Below, piece after piece: positions 18,010 through 26,362 of a stretch of DNA of 38,993 nt. The notes beneath the pieces were generated by a model. That model was not told the DNA's origin. It ran no database searches and saw only the letters and a program-made list of their open reading frames with translations. The DNA is from an uncultured Parabacteroides sp. GTDB taxonomy: Bacteria > Bacteroidota > Bacteroidia > Bacteroidales > Tannerellaceae. Numbering within the stretch: position 1 is the first letter of the stretch; the number at the start of each line of letters is the position of its first letter. A program made the translations under genes and the position numbers. Where the stretch lies: the NCBI GenBank assembly GCA_900770835.1, contig CAAGLQ010000074.1, positions 1-38,993 on the forward strand, given 5' to 3'.

Positions 18010-18924
18010 ATGATCAAAACAGGCAGTTTCATTGGCCATGGAGCCAGTTTTATAGCCTATGCCATCTTTGGACTCAACATAATAGTATGCAAAGATATCA
18101 CTCGTAGCGATCTACTTTCACCTCTTGCCCTTTTCTGTTTTCGCTCTATTGGGGCCGGAACTCTCTTTTGGCTACTATCGCTATTCATGCCCAAAGAAAA
18201 GGTTGAGCATCGAGATCTTCCGAAGATTTTAGCCGCATCCATATTAGGCTTTTTTCTCACCCAAATCACATTCCTCATGGCGATAGCGGATATTACGCCA
18301 ATGGATTGCTCCATTATTAGCTCTCTCTCTCCAATTTATACCATGTGCATTGCAGCAATTGTCTTAAAAGAACCTATTACACTCAAAAAAGCAGGCGGTG
18401 TCTTAATCAGTCTTTGTGGCATTATCTATCTGATCACGACCAGTGTAAATACTACAGGAGGTGCTACACAGACAAAACCCATTGGAGTTTTCCTGATTTT
18501 CATGAATAGTCTCTGTTTCTCACTCTATTTAGGAATCTTCAAACCATTGATCAGCAAATATTCCGCCGTGACTTTCATGAAATGGATCTTTCTCTTCGCC
18601 ACATTGATGTCTTTACCTTTTGCCGCCTCAGAGATGTTGCATATAGATTATACAGCCCTTTCCGGTAAATTCTTAGCAGAAGTTGGTTTCTTGATCTTTT
18701 GTGCCACCTTCATCACCTACTTCTTGATACCGATCAGTCAAAAGCTAATTCGTCCCACACTGGTAAGCATGTATTCTTATGTGCAACCCATCATAGCGAT
18801 TATCATCAGTATCGTTATCGGCATGGATACGCTGACATGGCAAAAAGTACTTGCGGCTATGACTGTGTTTTCTGGCGTATTGTTAGTTAGTTTTAGCCGC
18901 GGAGCGACAAAGCTCCGCAGCTAA
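18010..18924 (+). CDS. EamA/DMT-family transporter
   Basis: This 304-residue protein is almost entirely hydrophobic, with about ten membrane segments in two EamA repeats. Repeat 1 covers about 5-140 and ends in the typical FLMAIADITPMDCSIISSLSPIYTMCIAAIVLKEPI. Repeat 2 covers about 155-298, with SMYSYVQPIIAIIISIVIG and LTWQKVLAAMTVFSGVLLVS. This family exports amino acids, nucleobases or other small metabolites; the substrate cannot be inferred. It is monocistronic: its own promoter box lies upstream, and its stop codon lies within a hairpin shared with the convergent pdxA gene. Confidence 0.9.
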   Translation: MIKTGSFIGHGASFIAYAIFGLNIIVCKDITRSDLLSPLALFCFRSIGAGTLFWLLSLFMPKEKVEHRDLPKILAASILGFFLTQITFLMAIADITPMDCSIISSLSPIYTMCIAAIVLKEPITLKKAGGVLISLCGIIYLITTSVNTTGGATQTKPIGVFLIFMNSLCFSLYLGIFKPLISKYSAVTFMKWIFLFATLMSLPFAASEMLHIDYTALSGKFLAEVGFLIFCATFITYFLIPISQKLIRPTLVSMYSYVQPIIAIIISIVIGMDTLTWQKVLAAMTVFSGVLLVSFSRGATKLRS

Positions 18925-18926
18925 AA
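18891..18926. terminator. Bidirectional hairpin between EamA gene and pdxA
   Basis: TTTTAGC-C-GCGGAGC pairs with GCTCCGC-A-GCTAAAA around a 6-base loop. The arms end in A/T runs on both sides, so it can serve both converging transcripts. The EamA stop codon (18922-18924) is in the right arm and the pdxA stop is 8 bp further. Confidence 0.75.
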
Positions 18927-18933
18927 TGGTATT

Positions 18934-20028
18934 TTATTCCTCTTTAGTCAAATCCAGTTTCTCCTCACTTCCCTTCTCATAGTATTGCTTTCGCAAGGGA
19001 CGAGCTGTCGCTTCCTGAAAGCGCTTTCTATTGCGATATATATCAATAGCGGTATAAAGAGCCTGACGGAAAGAGGCTTCAGACGCCTTGTTTTGTCCAG
19101 CGATATCATAGGCTGTGCCATGATCAGGAGAGGTACGCACGATGGGCAAACCAGCCGTAAAATTCACGCCCTCATCCATGGCTAATGCCTTGAAAGGAGC
19201 CAGCCCTTGATCGTGATACATAGCCAAAACACCATCAAACTTCTCATACATGCGAGAACCGAAAAAGCCATCCGCAGGATAAGGGCCAAAAGAAAGGACA
19301 CCTTTCCGCTCTGCCTCCTCCATAGCTGGCTTAATAACCTCCTCCTCTTCTTTTCCGATTAATCCGGCATCGCCCGCATGAGGATTAAGCGCTAACACCG
19401 CGATACGAGGTTTGATAATCCCGAAATCTTGCTTCAACGAATGATTGAAAAGCATCAACTTACTAACGATATTCGATACCGTAATTGACTCCGCAATCCG
19501 TGAAACTGGCACATGCCCTGTCACCAAAGCTACTCTCAATGAATCTGTCAATAGAATCATCAACGCTTTACCTTGTGCAGAGCCGCCAAAACATTGCTCC
19601 AAATATTCTGTATGACCTGGGAAATGGAAGGTCTCATTCTGAATATTGTGCTTATTAATCGGAGCGGTCAGCAGCACATCAATCGCACCACGGCGCAGGT
19701 CTGCTACCGCAGCTTCCAAAGACTGAAAAGCAGCTTTACCTGCCTCCTCTGTGGACTTGCGCAATTCGACTTTAGTATTATCCTCAATACAATTGATGAT
19801 ATTCACTCGGTTAGCTCCAGCCTCACTCGCCGAAGCAATAATGCTAAAATTCACAGGCGGCAACTCCATAGCCTTGCGATGATAAGCCGCCACCTTTGAA
19901 GATCCATAGATAACCGGTGTACAAAGTTCCGTAATCCTCGAATCCTCAAAGGTTTTTAGAATCACCTCATAGCCAATACCATTTATATCACCATGAGTCA
20001 CTCCAACCTTGATCAATTGTTCATCCAT
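18934..20028 (-). CDS. pdxA: 4-hydroxythreonine-4-phosphate dehydrogenase
   Basis: PdxA oxidises 4-phosphohydroxy-threonine in the DXP-dependent pyridoxal phosphate pathway. The 364-residue protein has VGVTHGDINGIGYEV at the start, APINKHNIQNETFHFPGHTEYLE with metal-binding His, NPHAGDAGLIGKEE, MYHDQGLAPFKALA, and the C-terminal VRTSPDHGTAYDIAG. These cover the metal and substrate sites of the family, although the opening usually reads GDPAGIG where this has GDINGIG. It is the last gene of the rlmN, DUF4837, pdxA unit, 17 bp after its neighbour. Confidence 0.95.
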   Translation of the reverse strand: MDEQLIKVGVTHGDINGIGYEVILKTFEDSRITELCTPVIYGSSKVAAYHRKAMELPPVNFSIIASASEAGANRVNIINCIEDNTKVELRKSTEEAGKAAFQSLEAAVADLRRGAIDVLLTAPINKHNIQNETFHFPGHTEYLEQCFGGSAQGKALMILLTDSLRVALVTGHVPVSRIAESITVSNIVSKLMLFNHSLKQDFGIIKPRIAVLALNPHAGDAGLIGKEEEEVIKPAMEEAERKGVLSFGPYPADGFFGSRMYEKFDGVLAMYHDQGLAPFKALAMDEGVNFTAGLPIVRTSPDHGTAYDIAGQNKASEASFRQALYTAIDIYRNRKRFQEATARPLRKQYYEKGSEEKLDLTKEE

Positions 20029-20045
20029 ATCTTAATTGATTATAT

Positions 20046-21071
20046 TTACTTACCCAAGCTCAGAACCTCGTCAACCGGTTTCTCGAATTCTCCCGGTAAA
20101 CGCAATGTATAAAGCGCAGCTTCTATGCGACGAATAAAATTACGTTTCTCCGTTTCCGGCGCATACACAAACCCTTCTGCAACAATCACACGATTATTCT
20201 GCTCATCCAAACGTGTATGACTGACAAATGGCCCCCCCATCATATCTCCCTGCACACGCCAAAGACCACGCATCACACCGCAATACTTACCTTGTAATGT
20301 AATCGCTTGATAATCGACACCCGCACGGGTCTCTGTCTGCACGTAAGAGCCAGGGAAAGAACCAGGCAAATTAGCTTTCATAACTGAATCACGTTTCGCA
20401 ACCAAGTAATCCGCCGTAAATGTGTTCGGATCTGTATAGGGAAACGAATAAACCACCAAATCCATACGTCCCGTATTGGCATTATTAGAGCTCCAAAAGA
20501 AATCAGTCGTATCTTTATAATAAGTGAAGTTCGAGGGTGCATTGAGCATTACCTCAAACTGCTCACTGAGTTTATCCATCACCAATGTACTGTAACTATC
20601 CTTCAGTTGACTGATTGCACGACGCATCTCCACCTTCACAAAGAAGTCAGACAGGGTATGCCCCTCTTCCAAATAAGCCAAGATAGAAGCTTCGTCCGGC
20701 GAGCGGAGAGTCACCACCACCTGATTCTGAGCCCAACGATCTGCCTCATAAGCCAACGAGGTCTTGGTATAGACCGCTGGATCTATAGTAACCACCAAAA
20801 TATTACGTACATATCTCAACAAACCATTAAAATCTTTCGGTTGCACATAGGTCACCTTTAACGTAGGCTCAGACTGGGGCAAACCTGCGATTGAAGCAGT
20901 CAAATCACCTTTGATGGCCTCCCCTGCCTCCCCTTTCCATTGCTCCTGGTCCATAACGACCACCACCTCATAAGCAAAACCAGTGGCCTGAGTCATCACC
21001 GCTCCTGAGCTGCAAGCAGCCAACGTGATCAAGCAAATCAGCATACTTAAATATAAGAATCTCGTTTTCAT
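20046..21071 (-). CDS. DUF4837 family lipoprotein
   Basis: This 341-residue exported protein of unknown function has a lipoprotein signal ending in the lipobox LITLAAC (Cys about 20) followed by Ser-Ser-Gly, so it is probably anchored in the outer or inner membrane. The body is soluble, with conserved-looking FAYEVVVVMDQEQWKGEAG, YTDPNTFTADYLVAKRD and GLWRVQGDMMGGPFVSHTRLD. These match my memory of DUF4837, a Bacteroidetes-only family usually found beside rlmN and pdxA. It starts 11 bp after rlmN. No enzymatic motif is apparent. Confidence 0.8.
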   Translation of the reverse strand: MKTRFLYLSMLICLITLAACSSGAVMTQATGFAYEVVVVMDQEQWKGEAGEAIKGDLTASIAGLPQSEPTLKVTYVQPKDFNGLLRYVRNILVVTIDPAVYTKTSLAYEADRWAQNQVVVTLRSPDEASILAYLEEGHTLSDFFVKVEMRRAISQLKDSYSTLVMDKLSEQFEVMLNAPSNFTYYKDTTDFFWSSNNANTGRMDLVVYSFPYTDPNTFTADYLVAKRDSVMKANLPGSFPGSYVQTETRAGVDYQAITLQGKYCGVMRGLWRVQGDMMGGPFVSHTRLDEQNNRVIVAEGFVYAPETEKRNFIRRIEAALYTLRLPGEFEKPVDEVLSLGK

Positions 21072-21082
21072 ATCTTTTGCTA

Positions 21083-22123
21083 TTATTTATGATCCACAAA
21101 TGTACTACTTTTAGCCGTTGACAACATTCCACAAGCCGCAAAAATATCCTCTCCGCGAGAGGCCCGGATTGTACAAACCACCCCTTTCGCATTCAGCCGA
21201 TCCCGGAAAGCCTCCATTCGGGCCATATCCGAAGTCTGTAAGGATACATGCGGAATCGCATGAAACCGTATCAAGTTCACACGGCAAGGGATATGCCGCA
21301 ACAGGCGAGCCAACGCATCCGCATGTTTAAGATCATCGTTAAGCCCCTTAAAGACAATGTACTCAAAAGAGACCCGACGCTGGTGCGAGAAGTCATATTG
21401 ACGAATCAGATCAATCACCTCTAGCGCCGGAAAAGCCTTTTCTACCGGCATCAAAGAGAGGCGCTCCTCCGGATAAGGAGAATGCAAGCTGAAAGCCAAA
21501 TGGCATTCGCTCTCTTCCAAGAATCGGCGCAACCCCTTCATAGCTCCAACTGTAGAGACCGTGATACGCTTCGGACTCCAACCATAGCCCCAAGGAGCCG
21601 TCAAGATCTCCAACACCTTAAAAAGTTCATTTACATTATCCAAAGGCTCACCCATACCCATAAAGACAAGGTTTGTAAGCGAAGTACTCTCAGGCAAAGA
21701 CTGGATCTGATTTAAAATCTGATTAGCTGTCAAGTTTGCAGAAAAGCCCTGCTTGCCAGTCATACAAAAGAGACAATTCATCTTACAACCCACTTGAGAA
21801 GAGACACAGAGTGTGGCTCGATCCTCTGTAGGGATATAGACTGACTCCACAAAATGGTCCTCACCAGCTGCATAGAGATATTTGATCGTGCCATCTACCG
21901 AACGTTGCGCCATTGCCGGGGGATAGACTCCCACCTCATAGCCTCCGTCTAAAGCCGCTCGCTTCGCCAAGGCCACATTTGTCATCTCAGAAACATCACT
22001 AATCCGCTTTTTATACAGCCAGTCAGCCATCTGCTTGGCCGTGTAAGCGGGAAGTCCGACCTCTTTGGCAACCTGCTGCAGCTCGGCCAGGGTCATTCCC
22101 ATCAGTTTCTTCTTTTCTGTCAT
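21083..22123 (-). CDS. rlmN: Dual-specificity 23S rRNA / tRNA methyltransferase RlmN
   Basis: RlmN is a radical-SAM enzyme that methylates C2 of A2503 in 23S rRNA and A37 in some tRNAs. The 346-residue protein has CVSSQVGCKMNCLFCMTGKQG, in which Cys-x3-Cys-x2-Cys binds the 4Fe-4S cluster. It also shows LVFMGMGEPLDNVNEL and ITVSTVGAMKGLRRF, and a C-terminal VVCTIRASRGEDIFAACGML with the second catalytic Cys. An N-terminal helical RNA-binding region precedes these. It has its own -7 box, and a terminator separates it from the PPIase gene upstream. Confidence 0.96.
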   Translation of the reverse strand: MTEKKKLMGMTLAELQQVAKEVGLPAYTAKQMADWLYKKRISDVSEMTNVALAKRAALDGGYEVGVYPPAMAQRSVDGTIKYLYAAGEDHFVESVYIPTEDRATLCVSSQVGCKMNCLFCMTGKQGFSANLTANQILNQIQSLPESTSLTNLVFMGMGEPLDNVNELFKVLEILTAPWGYGWSPKRITVSTVGAMKGLRRFLEESECHLAFSLHSPYPEERLSLMPVEKAFPALEVIDLIRQYDFSHQRRVSFEYIVFKGLNDDLKHADALARLLRHIPCRVNLIRFHAIPHVSLQTSDMARMEAFRDRLNAKGVVCTIRASRGEDIFAACGMLSTAKSSTFVDHK

Positions 22124-22148
22124 TGTCTATCTGTTATGTGTAGCTCGA

Positions 22149-22156
22149 CAAAAATA
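22149..22156 (-). promoter_or_regulatory. -7 box upstream of rlmN
   Basis: Read on the minus strand this is TATTTTTG, a TAnnTTTG match 25 bp before the rlmN ATG. A TTTG lies 14 bp upstream, shorter than the usual 19-21, so the -33 element is uncertain. Confidence 0.5.
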
Positions 22157-22171
22157 CAAGAAATATTCCAC

Positions 22172-22224
22172 AAAAGAAAGTTCCCCCGCAAGATCGTCTC
22201 GTTTAGACAATCTACAGGGGAACT
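22172..22224 (-). terminator. Terminator after the PPIase gene
   Basis: On the minus strand AGTTCCCC pairs with GGGGAACT, and an inner GATTGTCT/AGACGATC arm extends the hairpin. A T-rich TTCTTTT follows. It ends the 22260-24395 transcript just before the rlmN promoter box. Confidence 0.75.
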
Positions 22225-22259
22225 ATTATATCGCACTGTTAAATGTACTACAAATAAAA

Positions 22260-24395
22260 TTAGTAGAAACGAATCCGATTATCCTCAATCTCTGCATTAT
22301 TAACCAGAGATTGGATAGCCTGGAAACCTACCCGGTAAGCGTTGCTTGCGTCCAATGTACGTACCTGCTCGGCCTCGTCATAATTTTTAGCATCCGTGTT
22401 ACGTGCATACACCTTGAACACATAGACACCATTATTGCCCTTCACCGGAGCACTTACCTGATTGACCTGTGCCATAGCTACCGCAGCGTTCAAATTCGGC
22501 TCGATACCGATTCCGGAGATACGACGAGTTGCGAAATTTACAAACTTCACACTATCCATCTTAGCTCCCATAGCCTCTGCATATGCCTCTACTGATGTCA
22601 GATTCTTAGCAGTTAAAGATGCTGCAATTTGCTCACCCTTCTTCTGCGCCACCAACTCTGCCTTTAAGGGAGCCGCAACCATTTCCAATGAACGATAACC
22701 CTCGTCTATTGCTCCCTTCAAAACAGCAATAACGAACTTATCATTGCACTCAAAGATCTCAGAGATAGCTCCCTTATCATTCTGGAAAGCCCATCGGATC
22801 ACTTGACGAGAATTCTGTACAGAACCTAACAACTGATCATCTTTCGTTACAGTCGCATCACTTATTAGATTATACCCCGCCTCCTTTGCATTGGCATCAA
22901 TCTTCTCAACAGAGTGGTTGTTAGAGATAAACTGGTTCAACTCATTATAAATATTACTGTAAGTCTTTGAACTAGGAGATACAGTCATGTCAATATCTGC
23001 CACCTTATATTTCGCTACGTTTGCAGTCTTCTCTGTCACCTTCACCAAATGTGTTCCATACATAGACTTCACAATCGCAATCTGGTTAATCGGCGTAGAG
23101 AACACAGCATCCTTAAACTCAACATTAACCCCCCGCAGAGCGGTAGCCTCTGTAAACCAACCCAACTCTCCACCATTCTCAGCAGCTTGGTCTGCGGAGT
23201 ATTGCTTTGCCAACTCTTCAAAAGAGGCACCTCCTTTTAATAGAGTCATTAAGCTATCAGCCAAAGCCTTCGTCTCTGCCTCACTCTTACCTGCCAACAT
23301 TATATGGCTCACTTTTACAGAATCCGGTGCGTTTGTCTTATCCATTAACTTAAAGAGGCGATACTTGTCATTCTCAAATATCGGGCCATAGACTGTCCCC
23401 ACCTCAGCAGTAGTTGCAAATCGTTTCAGTTCTGCGTCTAAAGCACTTTCAGTGAAAAAAGCATCCACGTAGGGCACTTCAGAATTCTCATTCACCAAAT
23501 CAGCAACACGATCAGTTGTCTCCAACTCGCTTTTAACGCTTTCAATATCAGCCTGTACCTTATCATAATCCTCCTTACTTGGACGAATATCCACAGCGAT
23601 ATAATCAATCACCTTTGAAGCCTTCTGCTTATAAGACTCCTTTCGCTGCTCATAGAGCTGCTTGATCTCGCTATTACTAACAGCGATCGTAGAATCGGGA
23701 ATCGTAGAATAAGACTGCATCGCATAAACGATATCAGAGTTCTCTGCAGCCTCATCAAAAGCAGCCTTAGCATCCAAGGCATTCGCGGAGATTGCCTTAC
23801 TTAACAAAGTTGTATATTTGGACTCTAGGCGTTGACGTTTGATATTCTTCTCCCAAAACAGCCAAAAATTTTGAGCCTGCAATAACTGCGCCTGTTGGTC
23901 TGCAGGATAAGCAGCTATGTTATCCACATCTATCTGCTTCAAGAAACTCAACAACGCATTCTTATCAAAAGCACCTGTCTGTGGATTCGCAAACATCTGC
24001 ATCTGCTGAATCAGCGGAGAGATATGCTCACCTTGCACCATGTCGAACAACTCTTCCGGCCCGACACTCATACCCACCTTCTCAGTAGCCTCATCCAAAA
24101 CGATCTCCTGCACCATGCCATCGAATACTGACTGGCGAATCTGCGTCATGTACTCCTCGGGTAGACTGGCCGAACCAGACTGCATCTTATAGATCTCAGC
24201 CATCTCGTCCACACGAGCCTGATAATCTTGGATTTTAATCACCTCACCATCAATCTCGGCGATGCGTTCTTGTGATTGTCTAAAATAAGTAGATCCGGAG
24301 TTCAAAAAGTCTCCGATGATAAAAGCGAACAAGGCCAGACCCACTACGAGTACCAGCAGTCCCGCTTTGCTTCTGATTTTTTCCAGCGTAGCCAT
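22260..24395 (-). CDS. Membrane-anchored peptidyl-prolyl isomerase (PpiD/SurA-like)
   Basis: This 711-residue periplasmic folding factor is tethered by one N-terminal membrane helix (LLVLVVGLALFAFIIGDFL, about 13-31). A SurA_N-like helical chaperone region occupies about 40-250. A parvulin (PpiC-type) domain covers about 350-460, with VKVSHIMLAG, LLKGGASFEELAKQYSAD, NGGELGWFT and GTHLVKVTEKT. A second, weaker parvulin-like region follows. The layout is that of PpiD (E. coli about 620 residues), which helps outer-membrane proteins leave the translocon. The gene has its own promoter box and terminator but lies within a row of envelope genes (gldE-like, lptC). Confidence 0.9.
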   Translation of the reverse strand: MATLEKIRSKAGLLVLVVGLALFAFIIGDFLNSGSTYFRQSQERIAEIDGEVIKIQDYQARVDEMAEIYKMQSGSASLPEEYMTQIRQSVFDGMVQEIVLDEATEKVGMSVGPEELFDMVQGEHISPLIQQMQMFANPQTGAFDKNALLSFLKQIDVDNIAAYPADQQAQLLQAQNFWLFWEKNIKRQRLESKYTTLLSKAISANALDAKAAFDEAAENSDIVYAMQSYSTIPDSTIAVSNSEIKQLYEQRKESYKQKASKVIDYIAVDIRPSKEDYDKVQADIESVKSELETTDRVADLVNENSEVPYVDAFFTESALDAELKRFATTAEVGTVYGPIFENDKYRLFKLMDKTNAPDSVKVSHIMLAGKSEAETKALADSLMTLLKGGASFEELAKQYSADQAAENGGELGWFTEATALRGVNVEFKDAVFSTPINQIAIVKSMYGTHLVKVTEKTANVAKYKVADIDMTVSPSSKTYSNIYNELNQFISNNHSVEKIDANAKEAGYNLISDATVTKDDQLLGSVQNSRQVIRWAFQNDKGAISEIFECNDKFVIAVLKGAIDEGYRSLEMVAAPLKAELVAQKKGEQIAASLTAKNLTSVEAYAEAMGAKMDSVKFVNFATRRISGIGIEPNLNAAVAMAQVNQVSAPVKGNNGVYVFKVYARNTDAKNYDEAEQVRTLDASNAYRVGFQAIQSLVNNAEIEDNRIRFY

Positions 24396-24441
24396 TTATC
24401 TTTATCGTTATTTAAATTTATTATTGCTCATTTTAAGGGCA

Positions 24442-24449
24442 CAAAGATA
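24442..24449 (-). promoter_or_regulatory. -7 box upstream of the PPIase gene
   Basis: Minus-strand TATCTTTG matches TAnnTTTG in the 95-bp gap after the gldE-like gene, 46 bp before the PPIase ATG. A TGTTG lies 16 bp upstream as a possible -33. Confidence 0.5.
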
Positions 24450-24490
24450 GAAAAAAAAGGATTGTCAACATCATTTGTTCCCTATTTTTA

Positions 24491-25744
24491 TTATTTATCG
24501 ACAGTCATACGAATTAATTCGATCTTTGTCGCAGTCACCTTGACAATCTTAAATGTATAATTTTCAATCTGAATCATCTCATTGACCTTCGGGAATTTCT
24601 GGTAGAAATGCAAGATGAACCCAGCAATCGTCACATAGTCATCCGACTCTGGCAATGTTAGGCCAAACATCTCGTTCAACGTATCAATTTCCATACGACC
24701 TGAAAGCAGATACTCATGATCCCCCACCCGTTTAGCAACATGCGACTTCACGTCATGTTCATCCTCGATCTCTCCAAAAATCTCTTCCACCAAATCCTCC
24801 AAAGTCACAATTCCCGACGTTCCTCCAAACTCATCTACAACTACCGCTAAACTCTTTTTCTCCTGCATTAAAAGCTTCATCAATTTATTAGCAGCCATCG
24901 TCTCAGGCACGATCGGGACCTTTCGGATCTGTTTCGTCCAATCCTCCGGATTCGTAAACAGTTCTGAGGAATGTATATAACCAATAATATCATCTATATT
25001 CTCCCTATAAACTAAAATTTTCGAAAGGCCAGTTTCTACAAAACGAGCACGCAAATCCTCTATCGAGGTAGCAGTATCACATGCGACTATCTCCGTACGT
25101 GGAACAATACAATCTCGCAGACGTACGTTTGAAAAATCCAAGGCATTTTGAAAAATCTTTACCTCCGTATCTAATTCAGAATGCCGTGGAGCATCCTCTA
25201 TACGTTGCTGAATGAAATAATCCAGATCAACCTTTCCCAACGCCTGTGGTGAAGGGCTTAAATCTTTCACACCTCCTAATTTCAAAATTAAAAATGAAAG
25301 TAGCGATGACAACTTAGAAATGGGGAACAAAACTATATATATAAGGAATAACGGAAACGCAAACAATCGCAAAGAAAAGTTCGGATTAATCTTGAAAATA
25401 GTCTTAGGAATGAATTCTCCTGCAAACAGAATTAGAATCGTGGAAATAATAGACTGAATCAAGACAATCACAGCCTCATTTGCTACTACCTGCGCAATCA
25501 ATGGCTCCAAGACAATGGCCATCTGCAATCCATAAACAACTAGGGCAATATTGTTGCCAACCAACATCGTTGAGATAAACATATTCGGATTGCGATAAAA
25601 CATACCCAGCACCTTGCTCGACAAACTACGCTCATCTCGATCCATCTCAAATAACAATTTATTAGAAGAGACGAATGCTATTTCCATGCCGGAGAAAAAG
25701 GCAGAAAATGCCAATGAAATCAATATATAAATAAATGTATCCAC
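24491..25744 (-). CDS. CNNM/CBS-domain (HlyC/CorC, GldE-like) membrane protein
   Basis: This 417-residue protein has a DUF21/CNNM domain with about four membrane segments (1-170; LISLAFSAFFSGMEIAFVSSNKL begins it). Two CBS domains cover about 200-320 (ALDFSNVRLRDCIVPRTEIVA and VVVDEFGGTSGIVTLEDLVEEIFGEI). A C-terminal CorC_HlyC domain follows (YLLSGRMEIDTLNEMFGL). The family is linked to magnesium or cobalt efflux. In Bacteroidetes one paralogue, GldE, is associated with gliding genes, but no gliding genes are here, so I leave the symbol empty. It starts 1 bp from the lptC stop, so it is co-transcribed with lptC. Confidence 0.9.
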   Translation of the reverse strand: MDTFIYILISLAFSAFFSGMEIAFVSSNKLLFEMDRDERSLSSKVLGMFYRNPNMFISTMLVGNNIALVVYGLQMAIVLEPLIAQVVANEAVIVLIQSIISTILILFAGEFIPKTIFKINPNFSLRLFAFPLFLIYIVLFPISKLSSLLSFLILKLGGVKDLSPSPQALGKVDLDYFIQQRIEDAPRHSELDTEVKIFQNALDFSNVRLRDCIVPRTEIVACDTATSIEDLRARFVETGLSKILVYRENIDDIIGYIHSSELFTNPEDWTKQIRKVPIVPETMAANKLMKLLMQEKKSLAVVVDEFGGTSGIVTLEDLVEEIFGEIEDEHDVKSHVAKRVGDHEYLLSGRMEIDTLNEMFGLTLPESDDYVTIAGFILHFYQKFPKVNEMIQIENYTFKIVKVTATKIELIRMTVDK

Positions 25745-25745
25745 G

Positions 25746-26360
25746 TTATTCTTGTTTTGTCGTATCTACAGGAGAAGAGGTATCTACCGGGAAAACGCCA
25801 CGTGATTCTCGGATCGTATAACGGGTCATGTTCTGATTAGACTCAAACCCAACTCCGGTAATGATCTTATCCTCCTGCTCTATCCGGATGAAACAATCCG
25901 AATAGACCTTATCTTCTTTCTGGTTCCAAAACAGTTCTTCTGTCTCGAAGTGCTCCCCTTGCAGGCTCTTCACCTCCACTTGACCCACGAACTGAAAGAG
26001 TCCCTGCTTATCATAATAGTAGGCCGTATCGGCCTCGATACTTGCCTCCGTTTGAAACAGCGAGTCAAATTTCTCCACATAAATTCCCTTTGGGAAATAC
26101 CAATAGGGTTCCTTAGCCTTGCCATAGACCAACCACTCCTTGGCATTAGCTCGATAACGTGTCACGCCCGAGTCCGAAATCAGAGAGATTACCCCCGTTG
26201 TTTTCATTGTATAAGTGGTTTCTGGATCAAAAGTCACCTCCACCACCTCATTAGGCTCTCCACTACAGGCCAGGGTTAATAAAAGAAGCATAACAGCTAC
26301 CCAAGGAGCAGCTGTTATGCCTGAATGTTTTATTTCATCTTTCGATGTATGAATAATCAT
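25746..26360 (-). CDS. lptC: LPS export protein LptC, lipoprotein form
   Basis: LptC hands lipopolysaccharide from the LptBFG transporter to periplasmic LptA. I place the start at the ATG at 26360, giving 204 residues beginning MIIHTSKDE, because it lies 2 bp past the stop of the TPR gene. A longer frame from 26393 would overlap that gene by 31 bp. The N-terminus then has a hydrophobic stretch ending in the lipobox LLTLAC. The rest is beta-rich with LptC-like ITGVGFESNQNMTRYTI and SIEADTAYYYDKQGLFQFVGQVEV. Its role fits the envelope genes around it. Confidence 0.85.
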   Translation of the reverse strand: MIIHTSKDEIKHSGITAAPWVAVMLLLLTLACSGEPNEVVEVTFDPETTYTMKTTGVISLISDSGVTRYRANAKEWLVYGKAKEPYWYFPKGIYVEKFDSLFQTEASIEADTAYYYDKQGLFQFVGQVEVKSLQGEHFETEELFWNQKEDKVYSDCFIRIEQEDKIITGVGFESNQNMTRYTIRESRGVFPVDTSSPVDTTKQE

Positions 26361-26362
26361 GA

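Noticed and set aside
19139..19150. GATGGGCAA in pdxA, similar to the 44-bp repeat downstream of lpxA
   Set aside because: It encodes part of the conserved PIVRTSP segment of PdxA; the match is short and explained by coding.
25119..25130. AGACGTACGTTT, resembling (from memory) the Mpi inversion core in Bacteroides fragilis
   Set aside because: It is a single copy inside the gldE-like coding region, with no partner repeat in the window, so it cannot define an invertible segment.
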